Source of the DNA: Brachypodium distachyon
Taxonomy: Eukaryota > Streptophyta > Magnoliopsida > Poales > Poaceae
DNA length: 64,000 nucleotides
Reading direction: 5' to 3'
NCBI RefSeq assembly: GCF_000005505.3
Contig: NC_016133.3
Span: 27,258,508-27,322,507, forward strand
A program made the translations under genes and the position numbers. Shown piece after piece: positions 52,196-62,554 of this stretch (position 1 is its first letter; every line of letters begins with the position of its first letter). The notes below the pieces were generated by a model. It saw only the letters and a program-made list of their open reading frames with translations. It was not told the DNA's origin and made no database searches.

Positions 52196-54230
52196 ACAGT
52201 TAATTGGTAGTATTGTCACTGACTCATTGTTAAAACATTCGGAAACCGCATATTTTCGATAATTGAATTGTGATTTAAAAAAAATACCCAATTTCTAAAA
52301 CAACACGACATCGAAGAGACAAAGACATCGAGTATGTACATTATGAAGTTATTGTAGGAAAACAAAGACCAAAAATAAGATGACAACCTATTCTCGTGTA
52401 CGTTGTAGTGAGATTTGGCACACAACGACAATCTTCAACAACCTATTCTCGTGTTGTAGTATAGTTACATGAAAGGAATGACACTAACCGGTGCATCTGT
52501 GGATCCAACCAGTGAATGGGTTTTCCGTTTTCAGGATCGATGTTCATTGGTTCTCCTCCTTTGACAACATTCAGACAAAGAGATTGTCCTCTCAAACAAT
52601 TAATACTTACATAAAAGGAGTGACAAGTGCCGGTGCGCTTCTTGATCCAACCAGTGAATGGGTTTTCACACGGAAGCAGGTTCCCAAAGCTCCAAACAAT
52701 GCTTCAACAATCAAGTGGTGCCATAATTAAGCGATCATTGTTAGGTCCAACCAATGAACGCAAAACATATGATGAGTAATTCCATATCTTTCCATGATAA
52801 TGGTAGCTATCAACTTCAGAGAAGATTTTGATGATCCGATTACCTATACAATGACTTTGCAATCGCTACACCACAGTTAATTGGTAGTATAGTCACTGAC
52901 TCACTGTTAGAACATTTAGAAACCACATATTTTCAATAGTTCAATTGTGATTTAAAAAATACCCAATTTCTAAAACAACACGACATCGAAGAGACGAAGA
53001 CATCGAGTGTGTACACTATCAAATTATTGTAGAAAACAAGGACCAAAAATAAGATGACAACCTATTCTCGTGTTGTAGTGAGATTTGGCACACAAAAACA
53101 ATCTTCAACTTCATTCTCCTCCTTCGACAACATTCACAAAAAAGATCGTACTCTAAAACAATGCTTACGTAGTTACATGAAAGGAACGACGTGCATCGGT
53201 GCATCTCTGGTTTTCTGTTTTCAGGATCGATGTTCATTGGTTCCCCAGTTCCCCTCCTTTGACAACATTCAGACAACTTTGCCAGTCACCTCCGGAAGAG
53301 GATCTTGATCATCTCTTCTTCGCTTGTACCTTCAGTCAGCAGTGCTGGCTCGAGCTGGGCATCCAGTGGCATATGAATCTACCTTTGCCGGAACGTCTCC
53401 TAAATGCCAATCTAGACTGGAGAGTGAGAAACGCTAAGTTATTTGAAAGGAACGACGTGCATCGGTGCATTTCTGGTTTTCCGTTTTCAGGATCGATGTT
53501 CATTGGTTCCCCAGTTCCCCTCCTTTGACAACATTCAGACAACTTTGCCAGTCACCTCCGGAAGAGGATCTTGATCATGTCTTCTTCGCTTGTACCTTCA
53601 GTCAGCAGTGGTGGCTCGAGCTGGGCATCCAGTGGCATATGAATCTACCTTTGCCGGAACGTCTCCTAAATGCCAATCTGGACTGGCGCAAGGGTCTGTT
53701 TTGGTAGGTCTTCATCCTAGCTACTTGGGGGCTTTGGAGAGTGAGAAACGCTAAGTTATTTGAAAACATTGCCCTGTCTGTTGCTGCCTGGAAAATCAGT
53801 CTCAAAACTGAGCTTCAGCGACTTGCCTACCGATCCACTAAAGAGAAGTTCACTAGTAAGCTCACACATCTACTGCAGGAACTAGCCTTTTGATCTTGGG
53901 GGGGCCTGTCTTCTGGGATCCTGTTTTTCTTTCTCACTAATCGATGTAACTTGTACAGTTTTTCTAACCCTCTAATGCAAGTGCAGGAGGAGCCTCTCCT
54001 GCTGTTTTCCCGGTCAAAAAAGATTGTCCTCTGAAACAATACTTACATAAAAGGAGTGACAAGTGCCGGTGCGTTTCTTGATCCAACCAGTGAATGGGTT
54101 TTCACACGAAAGCAGGTTCCCAAAGCTCCAAACAATGCTTCAACAATCAAGTGGTGCCATAATTAAGCGATCATTGTTAGGTCCAACCAATGAACGCCAA
54201 ACATATGATGAGTAACTCAAGGGTGTCCAT
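52196..54230. repeat. Tandem duplication (~678-bp unit) with one unit expanded by a LINE
   Basis: Unit A (52196-52873) begins CAGTTAATTGGTAGTATTGT and unit B begins at 52874 with CAGTTAATTGGTAGTATAGT; they share AAAACAACACGACATCGAAG and AAATAAGATGACAACCTATT. The last 200 bp of unit A (from GATTGTCCTCTCAAACAATT, 52580) reappears at 54018, so unit B is interrupted by about 740 bp of foreign DNA. The unit encodes nothing recognisable. Confidence 0.9.
53276..54017 (+). mobile_element. 5'-truncated LINE fragment inserted in the second duplication unit, internally duplicated
   Basis: The insert interrupts CATTCAGACAA/GATTGTCCTC of unit B. Unit A has CATTCAGACAAAGAGATTGT at 52568 uninterrupted. It encodes EEDLDHLFFACTFSQQCW (zinc-binding domain of L1 ORF2) and, in the 3' part, LATWGLWRVRNAKLFEN and a stop near 53892, then a 3' UTR ending in AAAAAA. 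A 266-bp segment covering the left junction (53179-53444) is repeated at 53445-53710. The first copy also has a ~53-bp internal deletion (GACTGG|AGAGTG). Confidence 0.85.
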
Positions 54231-54296
54231 ATCTTTCCGTGATAACGGTAGCTATCAACTTGAGAGAAGATCTTGATGATCCGATTACTTGTACAA

Positions 54297-54542
54297 TGAC
54301 TTTGCAATTGCTACACCAATGAAGGCCAAACATGATGAGTAAGGCAAGAGTGTTCTAATCTTTTGTTGAGAATGGTATATATGAATTTGTAGAGGAGATG
54401 TTGACGATCTAATTATCTTGTACGACAACAAGACGTGTTTGCAATCAGCACCAACTCTAGGGGATTGTTGACCATGCCAGAGGATGGTCAACCGGATCAC
54501 GAAGGTCTATTCGTCAAGAAATCGAAGAACGAGCAAGAATAT
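54297..54542. repeat. Probable LTR fragment, related to 62555-63715
   Basis: TGTTGACGATCTAATTATCT through GGATCACGAAGGTCTATTCG and AATCGAAGAACGAGCAAGAA parallels GACGATCCGACTACGGCC through GACCACGAAGGTCTTTGTTC and AATCGAAGAACAAGCAAGAA at 62630-62780. Both look like the LTR edge of one Gypsy-like family. This copy is broken by a MITE on its right. Confidence 0.6.
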
Positions 54543-54662
54543 AGTACTTCGTCCGATCCATATTAGTTTCTCAAATTTGCCCAAATACGAATGTATCTAT
54601 GCCTAAAAAGCGTCTAGATACATGTAATATTTCGACGTTTAATATGGACCGAAGGGAGTAGT
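54543..54662. mobile_element. Stowaway MITE
   Basis: The ends TAGTACTTCGTCCGATCCAT and ATGGACCGAAGGGAGTAGTA are inverted. The inner words (TTGCCCAAATACGAATGTAT, GTCTAGATACATGTAATATT) match the MITE at 20291-20408 in the opposite orientation, so they are the same subfamily. Confidence 0.85.
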
Positions 54663-55028
54663 AGACACCTTGAAACTGTGAATATGCTAGGTCTAACTAA
54701 TATGTCAATGAAATGATAAATTGGGTACATTGACACAAGTGTTTGTCAATGAGAAACACACAATTCATACTACCCAAAGCTTCTTCCTACGTATGAGGTT
54801 CCTCCCCTCCTTGCCAACGACGACCACAACGTTGTCATCCTCCTGCAAAACCCTAACTTTTCTCCAGCCACTTATATAACACAATTCCATATATTGATCA
54901 TGCCCACTTACAAAGGCCCATCAATCAGTCCTAACACTATACACGATCCATCGGGCCATTTAGATTTTTGAATGTTTATGAAAAAACAAGTTCTTTAAGG
55001 GGATACTTACTGCTACTTCTCTAGTAAG
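54663..55028. other. Intergenic, no gene recognised
   Basis: Mixed sequence, perhaps continuing the LTR fragment. I see nothing codable. Confidence 0.4.
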
Positions 55029-55307
55029 TATACCTGGGCATGGGTGGCCCGGCCCGAAGCCCGGTGTACCGAGCCGGACCCAGGCTTCACTTTTCTGCCC
55101 AAAGCCCGGCCCGAATGCCCAAAAAAACCAAAAATGGCTTAAATTCAGTTTTTTTAAGAAAAAATAGATATAAAAATACATTTCTTTATTCCGAAAATAA
55201 TTATTTTAATATTTAAATGACCTATATTCCGGGCTTCGGGCCGGGCCTGGCTCGGGCTTTTATGAAGCTCGGCCCGAACCCGGCCTGGTCCGGGGTTTGC
55301 CCAGGCA
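55029..55307. mobile_element. hAT-like MITE with GC-rich inverted ends
   Basis: The left end, CCTGGGCATGGGTGGCCCGG, and the right end, GGTCCGGGGTTTGCCCAGG, are inverted, and GGCCCGGCCCG words flank an AT-rich core (TTTAAATGACC). The CCTGGGCA...TGCCCAGG tips suit hAT. No clear 8-bp target duplication was seen. Confidence 0.6.
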
Positions 55308-55583
55308 TTGGTATAGTATGAAGGGAATTTACGTCCTCTGTAAAACGAGTACCTCAAGTAACCAGATTGGGAGTGATTGCGTTATCGAAATGATTAACGT
55401 TTTATTTATTTGGGAAACAGACCACGTGCTCGATCGTGCAGAAATCTGAAAACACGTAGTACGTACGTATACGGCTCCCGTAAGAAAAGGAAACCCATGC
55501 GCGCAACGGCAAGCGCGCTTATTAGCAAGCCCAGTACCATAGTCGACCCCCGTCCACGCCTGTCCATTGAGATTTGAGATACA

Positions 55584-56450
55584 TCAATGGTTGGCGACGA
55601 TCTGCTGCGCCCTGGTCTCATAGTCAAACTTATAAGGGGCCGCCTTGGAGCTGTCCGCTGACCAGATGAAGAGCCCGGGCAGCTTGCCCTGCCGCTGCAG
55701 CTCCATGGCAGCACTAATTCCTTGCTCCGGCGAGAGCAACCCGGTGACGTCGCCGGTCTTGAAGCTGGCGAGCAGCTTGGATCCGGAGCCTGGGTAGTTG
55801 CTGAGCTGCAGGTCGTAGAACATCACGTACGTCGCCACGTCGGTGTTGTCCCCGTAGCCGTAGAACTGGAAGTTGATGAAGTCGATGACGCCCGAGTACT
55901 TGCGCCAGAGCGGCTGGTAGTACCTCTGCACTTCGGTGTCCTCAAAGGGCGCGACGGAGGTGGTGATCCTGGGGAAGCGGGCCTTGAGCTGCGTGAGCAG
56001 GCGGCCGATGCACTCCACGAAGGTTTCGACGCTGACGCCGCTGGCGAAGCGCTCGTAGTCGACGTCCACGCCGTCGAGCCCGTACTCGTTGATCATGGCG
56101 GAGAGGGAGGTGACGGCATTGGACACCCAGGAGTCGATGGAGGACGGGGTGAAGGAGACCTTGACGATGTCCTGCACGCTGTCGCCGCCCAGCCCCACCA
56201 TGACGCTCACGTTGGGTTGGGCGGCCTTGATGGCCGCCACGGAGGCGCGGGACAGGTTGGCCGTGTCCCAGAACGCGTTGAACACGCCGTTGGTCGGGGT
56301 CGGGGTGGTCTGCTGCGCCACCGGCGTGTAGTCGATGGCGAAGGAGAGGATGAAGTTGAAGCTCAGGCCCGCGTTCACGGGCACGTCGGAGAACTTCACG
56401 CCCGTGAACTGCGCGCCGATGTACTCCCGGAACAGGTACCCGTTCGTCAT
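55584..56450 (-). CDS. GH18 chitinase-like protein without signal peptide (gene 2)
   Basis: This single exon encodes 288 aa, from the ATG at 56450 (MTNGYLFREYIGAQ) to TGA at 55584-55586. An in-frame ATG 21 bases upstream (56471) would add MESRALA. The TIM-barrel GH18 signature DGVDVDYE (DxxDxDxE) is intact, including the proton-donor Glu, so hydrolysis of chitin-type beta-1,4-GlcNAc is plausible. The protein starts exactly where secreted relatives begin after signal cleavage, so it lacks a secretion signal and is probably cytosolic, or has a signal in an unseen upstream exon. It belongs to the tulip-bulb-chitinase/narbonin-like clade. Its partner at 60330-61196 (plus strand) has the same length and is nearly identical, including the last 60 residues. 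A TATATATA stretch (56527-56537) lies about 80 bp upstream. Confidence 0.92.
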   Translation of the reverse strand: MTNGYLFREYIGAQFTGVKFSDVPVNAGLSFNFILSFAIDYTPVAQQTTPTPTNGVFNAFWDTANLSRASVAAIKAAQPNVSVMVGLGGDSVQDIVKVSFTPSSIDSWVSNAVTSLSAMINEYGLDGVDVDYERFASGVSVETFVECIGRLLTQLKARFPRITTSVAPFEDTEVQRYYQPLWRKYSGVIDFINFQFYGYGDNTDVATYVMFYDLQLSNYPGSGSKLLASFKTGDVTGLLSPEQGISAAMELQRQGKLPGLFIWSADSSKAAPYKFDYETRAQQIVANH

Positions 56451-56526
56451 GGCCAACGCCCTTGACTCCACACGAGAATTAACGAACTAGTACTACCTTC
56501 CTGCTAAACAATGATGCTAAACGTTG

Positions 56527-56537
56527 ATATATATATA
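56527..56537 (-). promoter_or_regulatory. Candidate TATA box of chitinase-like gene 2
   Basis: The minus strand reads TTATATATATAT about 80 bp before the start codon. It is the only AT-run of this type near the gene. Confidence 0.5.
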
Positions 56538-57053
56538 ATGTGCCTGTACGTGGCTGCTTAATTAGCTTCTGTTGGCAGTAATTGGGATTGATAAATTGGT
56601 GAGGGATGCGTTACGTTCTCGAATTGAGTGTTACGTCACGTCGTGAGGTTGCTGTACGATCACTGTACATGTACTGATTTGCTGGGCTAAAAGTTGACGG
56701 ATTTGCAACTTGAAATGCGACTTTGCAGTTGCTTGTGCTGCATTTCTTTCATTATCGCATTGTACATGTCTAAAATTGCATGAGCTGGTTTCAACAAAGA
56801 CGATAATGGCAAACCAGCATTATCTAGAAAATGCAATGCTGAACAAGCAATCTGGGAAAGGAAAAACGCTCCACCCACGAGCCGCGTCGCAAGTCCTAGC
56901 TTGCAAGCAACTCCCCGTGACTGGCCATTTCTGCTTGTTTGTTCGGCAATCAATCAGCTGGGGGCAAATTAAGAAGAAAAAGCAACTCACTGATGGTGAC
57001 ACGAAACGAAGAAAGTCACGAGGGAGCGGCGTCAGATCGAGGATCGATTTCCT
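56538..57053. other. Intergenic upstream of chitinase-like gene 2
   Basis: No gene or repeat was recognised between the promoter and the tandem duplication. Confidence 0.5.
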
Positions 57054-57257
57054 CGATCTTGTGTAGTCTTGTACTTGTCTGGATCATTAAATAAATAAAT
57101 AAATAAGAAGATGACTGAGCTGAAGAAGAGAGCGTCCAAGCTGAGTTAGCACAATTTCGATCTTGTGTAGTCTTGTACTTGGCTGGAACATAAAAAAAAC
57201 AAGAAGATGACTGTGAGCTGAAGAAGAGAGCCCCCGGCCAGCTGAGTTAGCACATTA
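57054..57257. repeat. 104-bp tandem duplication
   Basis: CGATCTTGTGTAGTCTTGTA at 57054 recurs at 57158, followed in both by ACAAGAAGATGACTG-like sequence (AATAAGAAGATGACTG in the first), GAGCTGAAGAAGAGAGC and CAGCTGAGTTAGCACA. The AAATAAATAAATAAAT run is only in the first copy. Confidence 0.9.
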
Positions 57258-57499
57258 AAATTAATCTTGACACTTTGGCTGAAAGGTAAATATGTTGAGA
57301 CTTGAGATTGACAATACCGGACTCACTCGGCTGAGGAGCAGGGTCGCGTGACGGGAATATCCGAGTTCAACCTCTCCGGTGCAAATTAACAGGCTTAACA
57401 CTCGTGCAATGTTGCCCTAAAAAAAGTGACACTCGTGCAATGCTTCAAAAGAAATAGTTTCACCTCCCCTTATATATATGACCGCTTTTCTTTGTGGAT

Positions 57500-58030
57500 C
57501 TATGCACTTGGAAACAAGAGACCATCTGTTCTTCTATTGCCTGTTTGCCAAAGGCTGTTGGTCCTACTTATGCCCCTTTTTTCTACAAAGCATAATGTGC
57601 ATGAAAATGTGTCTCTGAATTATTGAAGGTTTCTTCCACATGAAAATTATTGTCTTTGCTGCGTGGAGTATTGAGAAAACCAGTAACGACTTCACATTCA
57701 ACCAACTACAGCCAAACCTTTACAGATGCATGAAAATTTTCACGGAAGAAATAGCAAATTTGTTAAAAAAAATAGCAAATTTGACCAAGAAATAGCAATC
57801 ACGCACGGGATTCACATTCATGGCCTAGCTTGTTTGGGCCTATATGTAACCAAAATAACCTCTATAAGATGTGTGAGATTGTTAGGTCGCCTGACCGAGT
57901 AGTCTTTGTTTTGTTTTGTTTTTGTTTGTACCCTGTGGACCTGCTTTCAACCTTTCTTCTCTATAAAAATGGGCACACCTTCGAGCGTGTTTTCCTAAAA
58001 ATAGTTGTGTGAAGGAAGTTAAGGCAGCAT
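57500..58030 (+). pseudogene. LINE 3'-end fragment
   Basis: Frames around 57520 read DHLFFYCLFAKGCW, the zinc-binding domain of L1 ORF2. MKIIVFAAWSIEKTSNDFTF and NLYRCMKIFTEE follow, which is the same C-terminal block as at 49080. Several stops break the frame. The tail to 58030 includes TTTGTTTTGTTTTTGTTTG and ATAAAAATGGGCACACC, as in LINE 3' UTRs. Confidence 0.7.
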
Positions 58031-58669
58031 TTTACACATGAAAATTCCACTGCTAGTGTTTTGTGCAGAATTTGTGGAACTAATCGTGTTCATCCCATCC
58101 TTAATTAGTCCCCCTTAAAAAGAAACGCATGTTCGTAAAAAAACCCCAAAAAAAACGCATGTTTAATGAGCGCATTTGCTTGGGTGCGTACATCGATCTG
58201 GTCTGATGTGTCATCGATCTGGGTTGTGGTCAAGGAAAAGATGTTGACATGTTGCAGCCGTGCGGGGTGAAGACAATACTCCCTCTCCGTTTCACCCTTG
58301 CGGTCGATATGTCGTCCCGTCTGGTCCGCACACCTCGGCCCATTCAGTTTAAAGCCGAGACGGTGACGCCGAGGGCATTTGCCCCTATTAAGCTAGCCAC
58401 TCATTTTTTCACGTGGGCAAACAATACATGGGATCCACCATATTAGAGATAGGAGATTAAGAGAGAGGTGTCGGACTTTTTGATGGACCCTGACATTTTC
58501 TCTCTCGTTACTTTGATTCTCTTTTATTTGTGTCAACCACATCACGTACAATTTTCTTTTTTCACTCACGTTTTCTTTCTCACCTATTTCTAAAACATTT
58601 TTCTTTGTAGATGATATTTTAGAGGTATGACTTGGTTTTTCGTACTAATTTTATTCGCACATACATAAT
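58031..58669. other. Intergenic, no gene recognised
   Basis: AT-rich sequence with no recognisable coding or repeat. Confidence 0.5.
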
Positions 58670-59465
58670 ACAGTGTGTCAGGTACATGTACACGAATGAA
58701 GGTAAATAAATAAATTTGATTAGTAAAAAAATATACGAGATACAATGTGGGTACATGTCAAGTACATCCTAGTACATAGCAAATACAACAGGTACATGTG
58801 AAGTACATTAGAGTAGATGGCTACATACTGTCGATTTTATGTACCTCATCAATTTAAGTACCCTCTCAATACTCATCTACACTGCGATTACAGTCAAAAG
58901 TACCAAGTACCTTTTCAACACAAGTACATCAAACTGAGTACACCATCTCAATACTTAGTACCTCGTCCGGTACATAACAAATACATCAACATACATGCCA
59001 AATACATTACAGTAGATGCCAATAAATCATCAATTTAAGTACCCGTCAATACTCATGTACACTACGGTCACAATCAAAAGTACGAAATACCTTCTCGACC
59101 ATAGTACCTCGTCAATTTTTAGTACCTTCTGAATATACACAATATGCTACAATGAACAAATACGTCATCAATTATAAGTATCACAAAAATGTTAGGTACC
59201 TCCTCAACTACAACCCAGTAGCATGAACAAAATACAACTCAAAAATCAAAACAAGGCATCATCACGGGAGAAACAAATTTGTACTTCCTAAGTAGTACCT
59301 TATCAAACAAAAGTATCTCATCGATCACAGCACCTCGGTACTCTTGATTCAAAGAGAAACAACCGTATCCAAAATCAAGAGAACGGCCCGCGATTGCGAT
59401 ACCAAAAACAGTACATGTACATCCAAAATCAAGAGTCACAGGTACATGATCCAAAACCATCTGTA
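58670..59465. repeat. GTAC-dense block
   Basis: By eye about 28 GTAC tetramers fall in about 800 bp, against about 3 expected. Most are within AGTACC, GGTACA, AGTACA or TGTACA words. Longer words recur (TCAATTTAAGTACC, CAATACTCATGTACA/CATCTACAC, CATTAGAGTAGATG/CATTACAGTAGATG), so it is also a degenerate tandem structure. There is no coding capacity. Confidence 0.85.
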
Positions 59466-59479
59466 CGAAACCTCCGACC

Positions 59480-59935
59480 GGAGTCAGATCGAGTTCTCAC
59501 CTCGCGACGAAATCAATCCGCCTAAACTCGCCACGAGCAACTACCTCTTCTTCCTAAACTCGCCTTTCCTCGGTGTTGGCTGCGGCGGAGGCAGGGACCG
59601 CGGCCGGCGGGGGGCAGCGGCGGAGGAGACCGGGTCCCGGCGCCCCGTCGCGGCGTCAGCGGCGGCCGAGACGCCCTGGGGCGGCCCACGGCACCGCGGC
59701 CTGCGGTGGCGGCAGCGGAGGACGAGACGGGCGCCCCGTCGCGGCCTGCGGGGGCGGCAGGCTCCGTCGCGGCGGCGGCCGCGCGGCCATCTGGGCGGCA
59801 GGGACGGGCCGGGGAGATGGCCGGATGGAGGAGCCGCCAGCGGCAGATCGAGAAAGCGAGAGGAGACGGGAGAGACAGGGGAGATTCGTGCAGAGCGATG
59901 GGAAATGACGAAATTTTTTTCCATATTTGCCGTTC
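59480..59935. other. GC-rich CpG-dense block next to the GTAC block
   Basis: About 59540-59900 is very GC-rich with GGCGGC/CGCGGCC repeats. Several overlapping reading frames on both strands are by-products. On the minus strand it reads like a leader rich in CCGCCGCC running into the GTAC block. It may be the leader of a transposon or a decayed first exon; no motif was recognised. Confidence 0.4.
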
Positions 59936-60329
59936 AGAATTTGACCGTATGTTCAAATATGACACTCATGCATGGGCATGCAGCTGCCATCACAAAATCA
60001 AGGAACAAACTGTTGCCATGAAAGCTCACGTGCATGCACGTGGAGAGATTCCAGCGCGTTTCCAGGGACACGTCGGTGTACCGTGTACCACGAACAATTC
60101 CACTGGCATGCAGGAGACCGAGAAGTCCTCGATCAGGTCCAGAATGGTAGCAGCCCCCCGTTGTTGACTCGTTCCAGACTTCCCAGGCGTGCATGTACGT
60201 TACGTACGTGGCATGTAACGCGGCCACACAAGCCCCAACAAGCCCTGGATAAAATCCATCGTGCAAGCAGGGCGGAGCGTCCCACTGGATCGAGCCCGCG
60301 CGACTTCCGATCCAGCAAGCGCGCGAGCC
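59936..60329 (+). promoter_or_regulatory. Upstream region of chitinase-like gene 3
   Basis: About 390 bp before the start codon. A weak TATA-like GATAAAATCC lies at about 60249-60258. Nothing else was identified. Confidence 0.35.
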
Positions 60330-61196
60330 ATGACGAACGGCTACGTGTTCCGGGAGTACATCGGCGCGCAGTTCAAGAGCGTGCAGTTCTCCGACGTGCC
60401 CGTCAACGCCGGCCTCAGCTTCCACTTCATCCTCGCCTTCGCCATCGACTACATGGCCGCGACCCAGTCCAGGCCCAAGCCCACGCCAGCCAACGGCGTC
60501 TTCGCCCCGTTCTGGGACGCGGCGACGCTCTCCCCCGCAGCGGCCGCCGCCACCAAAAAGGCCCACCCCAACCTCAGCATCATGGTGGGCCTCGGCGGCG
60601 ACACCGTGCAGAACACCGGCGTCAACGCCACCTTCGCGCCTACCTCCGTCGACACCTGGGTGGCCAACGCCGTCTCGTCCCTCTCCGCCATGATCAACCA
60701 GTACGGGCTCGACGGCGTCGACGTGGACTACGAGCACTTCGCCGCCGACGTGGACACCTTCGTGGAGTGCACGGGCCGCCTGCTCACCCAGCTCAAGGCC
60801 CGCTTCCCCAGAATGTCCACCTCCATCGCGCCCTTCGAGCGCCCGGAGATCCAGAAGTACTACCGGGCGCTGTGGGCCAAGTACTCGGGCGTCATCGACT
60901 ATGTGAATTTCCAGTTCTACGGCTACGGCGCCAACACCAACGTGGACTACTACGTGGGGTTCTACAATCTGCAGCTCAGCAACTACCCCGGCTCCGGATC
61001 CAAGCTGCTCGCCAGCTTCAAGACCGGCGACGTCACCGGGCTGCTCTCGCCGGAGCAAGGCATCAGCGGGGCCAAGGAGCTGCAGCGGCAGGGCAAGCTG
61101 CCGGGGCTCTTCATCTGGTCAGCGGACAGCTCCAAGGAAGCCGCTTATAAGTTTGACTATGAGACCAGGGCGCAGCAGATCGTCGCCAACCATTGA
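60330..61196 (+). CDS. GH18 chitinase-like protein without signal peptide (gene 3)
   Basis: This is one uninterrupted exon from the ATG at 60330 (MTNGYVFREYIGAQ) to TGA at 61194-61196, 288 aa, exactly the length of gene 2. In-frame ATGs upstream (60261) would add 23 residues rich in Arg/Ala without a hydrophobic core, so this is not a signal peptide. The GH18 motif DGVDVDYE is intact, and the neighbouring VNFQFYGYGANTN and SADSSKEAAYKFDYET blocks are shared with gene 2. The differences lie mostly in the N-terminal half (QFKSV/QFTGV, AATQSRPK/PVAQQTTP). It forms a divergent pair with gene 2, its start codon 3.9 kb away. GC-rich third positions are typical of grass genes. Activity on chitin is inferred. 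Confidence 0.92.
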   Translation: MTNGYVFREYIGAQFKSVQFSDVPVNAGLSFHFILAFAIDYMAATQSRPKPTPANGVFAPFWDAATLSPAAAAATKKAHPNLSIMVGLGGDTVQNTGVNATFAPTSVDTWVANAVSSLSAMINQYGLDGVDVDYEHFAADVDTFVECTGRLLTQLKARFPRMSTSIAPFERPEIQKYYRALWAKYSGVIDYVNFQFYGYGANTNVDYYVGFYNLQLSNYPGSGSKLLASFKTGDVTGLLSPEQGISGAKELQRQGKLPGLFIWSADSSKEAAYKFDYETRAQQIVANH

Positions 61197-62019
61197 CGGA
61201 TGGATCCTTCGCGTCCATGTTTGCGGCGGCACCGGCACGTTCACGAATAAGGCATGTCCCTTGCACACGGACGAAGTCACGTACTCCCCATATATAATGT
61301 ACGGGGGCTAATTAAATAATTGTCGTGTACATGTGCATGATCAAATTTGAATACACGCCTCGCGCACACTCATCGATCGTCATGCTAGCTGATATACAGT
61401 ACTCCGTAAATTAATTAATCTGCATTTTCTCTTCTTTAATTCTTCAGGAATTCATTCTGAGTTTCTGACGACCGAATGGCAAATTGAGAGAGAGAGAGAG
61501 ATGGCCTGGTTTTATCTGCGAACCGAAGGCCAAAACTTTGCCTCAGTCTCACTAATTAATTGGTTGACAAGAAGTATTAATGCTCAGTTAATCAATGGAA
61601 AATTGGATTAAAAAACTATTACAACTAGCCCACAAACGGTCATGAAAAATTACCCACACGTTATGCTAAGAAGACAGTCTTCGGGTTATTTATAGGTGTT
61701 ATGTCATCGTATAAGATAAAAAAGAAAGATAATTTGACCAATTATTATACTGTCACACAGAATTGATATAGTTGTATACACACTGAAAGTTATTTTCTTA
61801 CAAAATAACTTAAGAACACATCTAGTGAAAATGCTTATTAGCTTGAAATGTGCAAATTTCGCTCGGCAGTAGTTGGATCCACACGGCAGACGGCACAGAT
61901 GAAACATGGGAACTAACCAGCCAATTAAACCCAAATTTACAGAAAACTCCCAACTAAAAGCACCGATCAACCTTTTTCCCTGCCCAACTCAGACTTCGAT
62001 TGTTCACAGCCAAGGAGAA
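61197..62019. other. Intergenic after chitinase-like gene 3
   Basis: It contains a (GA)n microsatellite at 61489-61501. Nothing else was recognised. Confidence 0.5.
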
Positions 62020-62290
62020 TCCGGCTGCCCCGTCGCGCGTGTGCCCTTGCCCACGCAATGGAGGCCCGGCGGCCACGGCGATGCCCCGTGCGACGGCGAC
62101 CTGGCGCTGCCCCACGGGCGGCCGCTGCCCTGCCTTCATGTGATCAGCAACGGTCAGTTGTTCCTGTATCTGAATCTGAAGAACCTGAAGCTGCAGTCTG
62201 CTGTTTGGGACAAAATTTCCCTTGTATACCTGTCTACCTGAGCCTGAAGAACAACATGTTCAATCTTGTGGATGTGCAGGAAAATTGATT
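62020..62290 (+). other. Small GC-rich segment, possible gene remnant
   Basis: About 62020-62130 is GC-rich with codon-like composition, then it becomes AT-rich. No start-to-stop protein with a recognised motif exists. It is listed only as a candidate. Confidence 0.2.
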
Positions 62291-62554
62291 CTCCTTTCTT
62301 GTTGTGTTGCTGTTGTACAAATTGAAATTGTGGATATTAAAGTAGTTGCCTTGTTTTATATCATGACAATGAACTTGAATTCAGTGTATGCGCAGAAATG
62401 GAAACATGATGGTCTTCAGTTCATCTATCTTTCAGTTTGACTAAATTTCTGTTATTGACATGAACTTTACCTGAATTATGGCATTGTAATATTTGTTCTA
62501 AAACATACTGAATTTACATTAAAAAAATGAATTCGGGACTGATGTGCTGATGAC

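Noticed and set aside
59934..61058. 374-codon minus-strand frame and a 392-codon shifted plus-strand frame over chitinase-like gene 3
   Set aside because: Both are shadows of a GC-rich exon; only the frame with the GH18 motif is conserved with gene 2.
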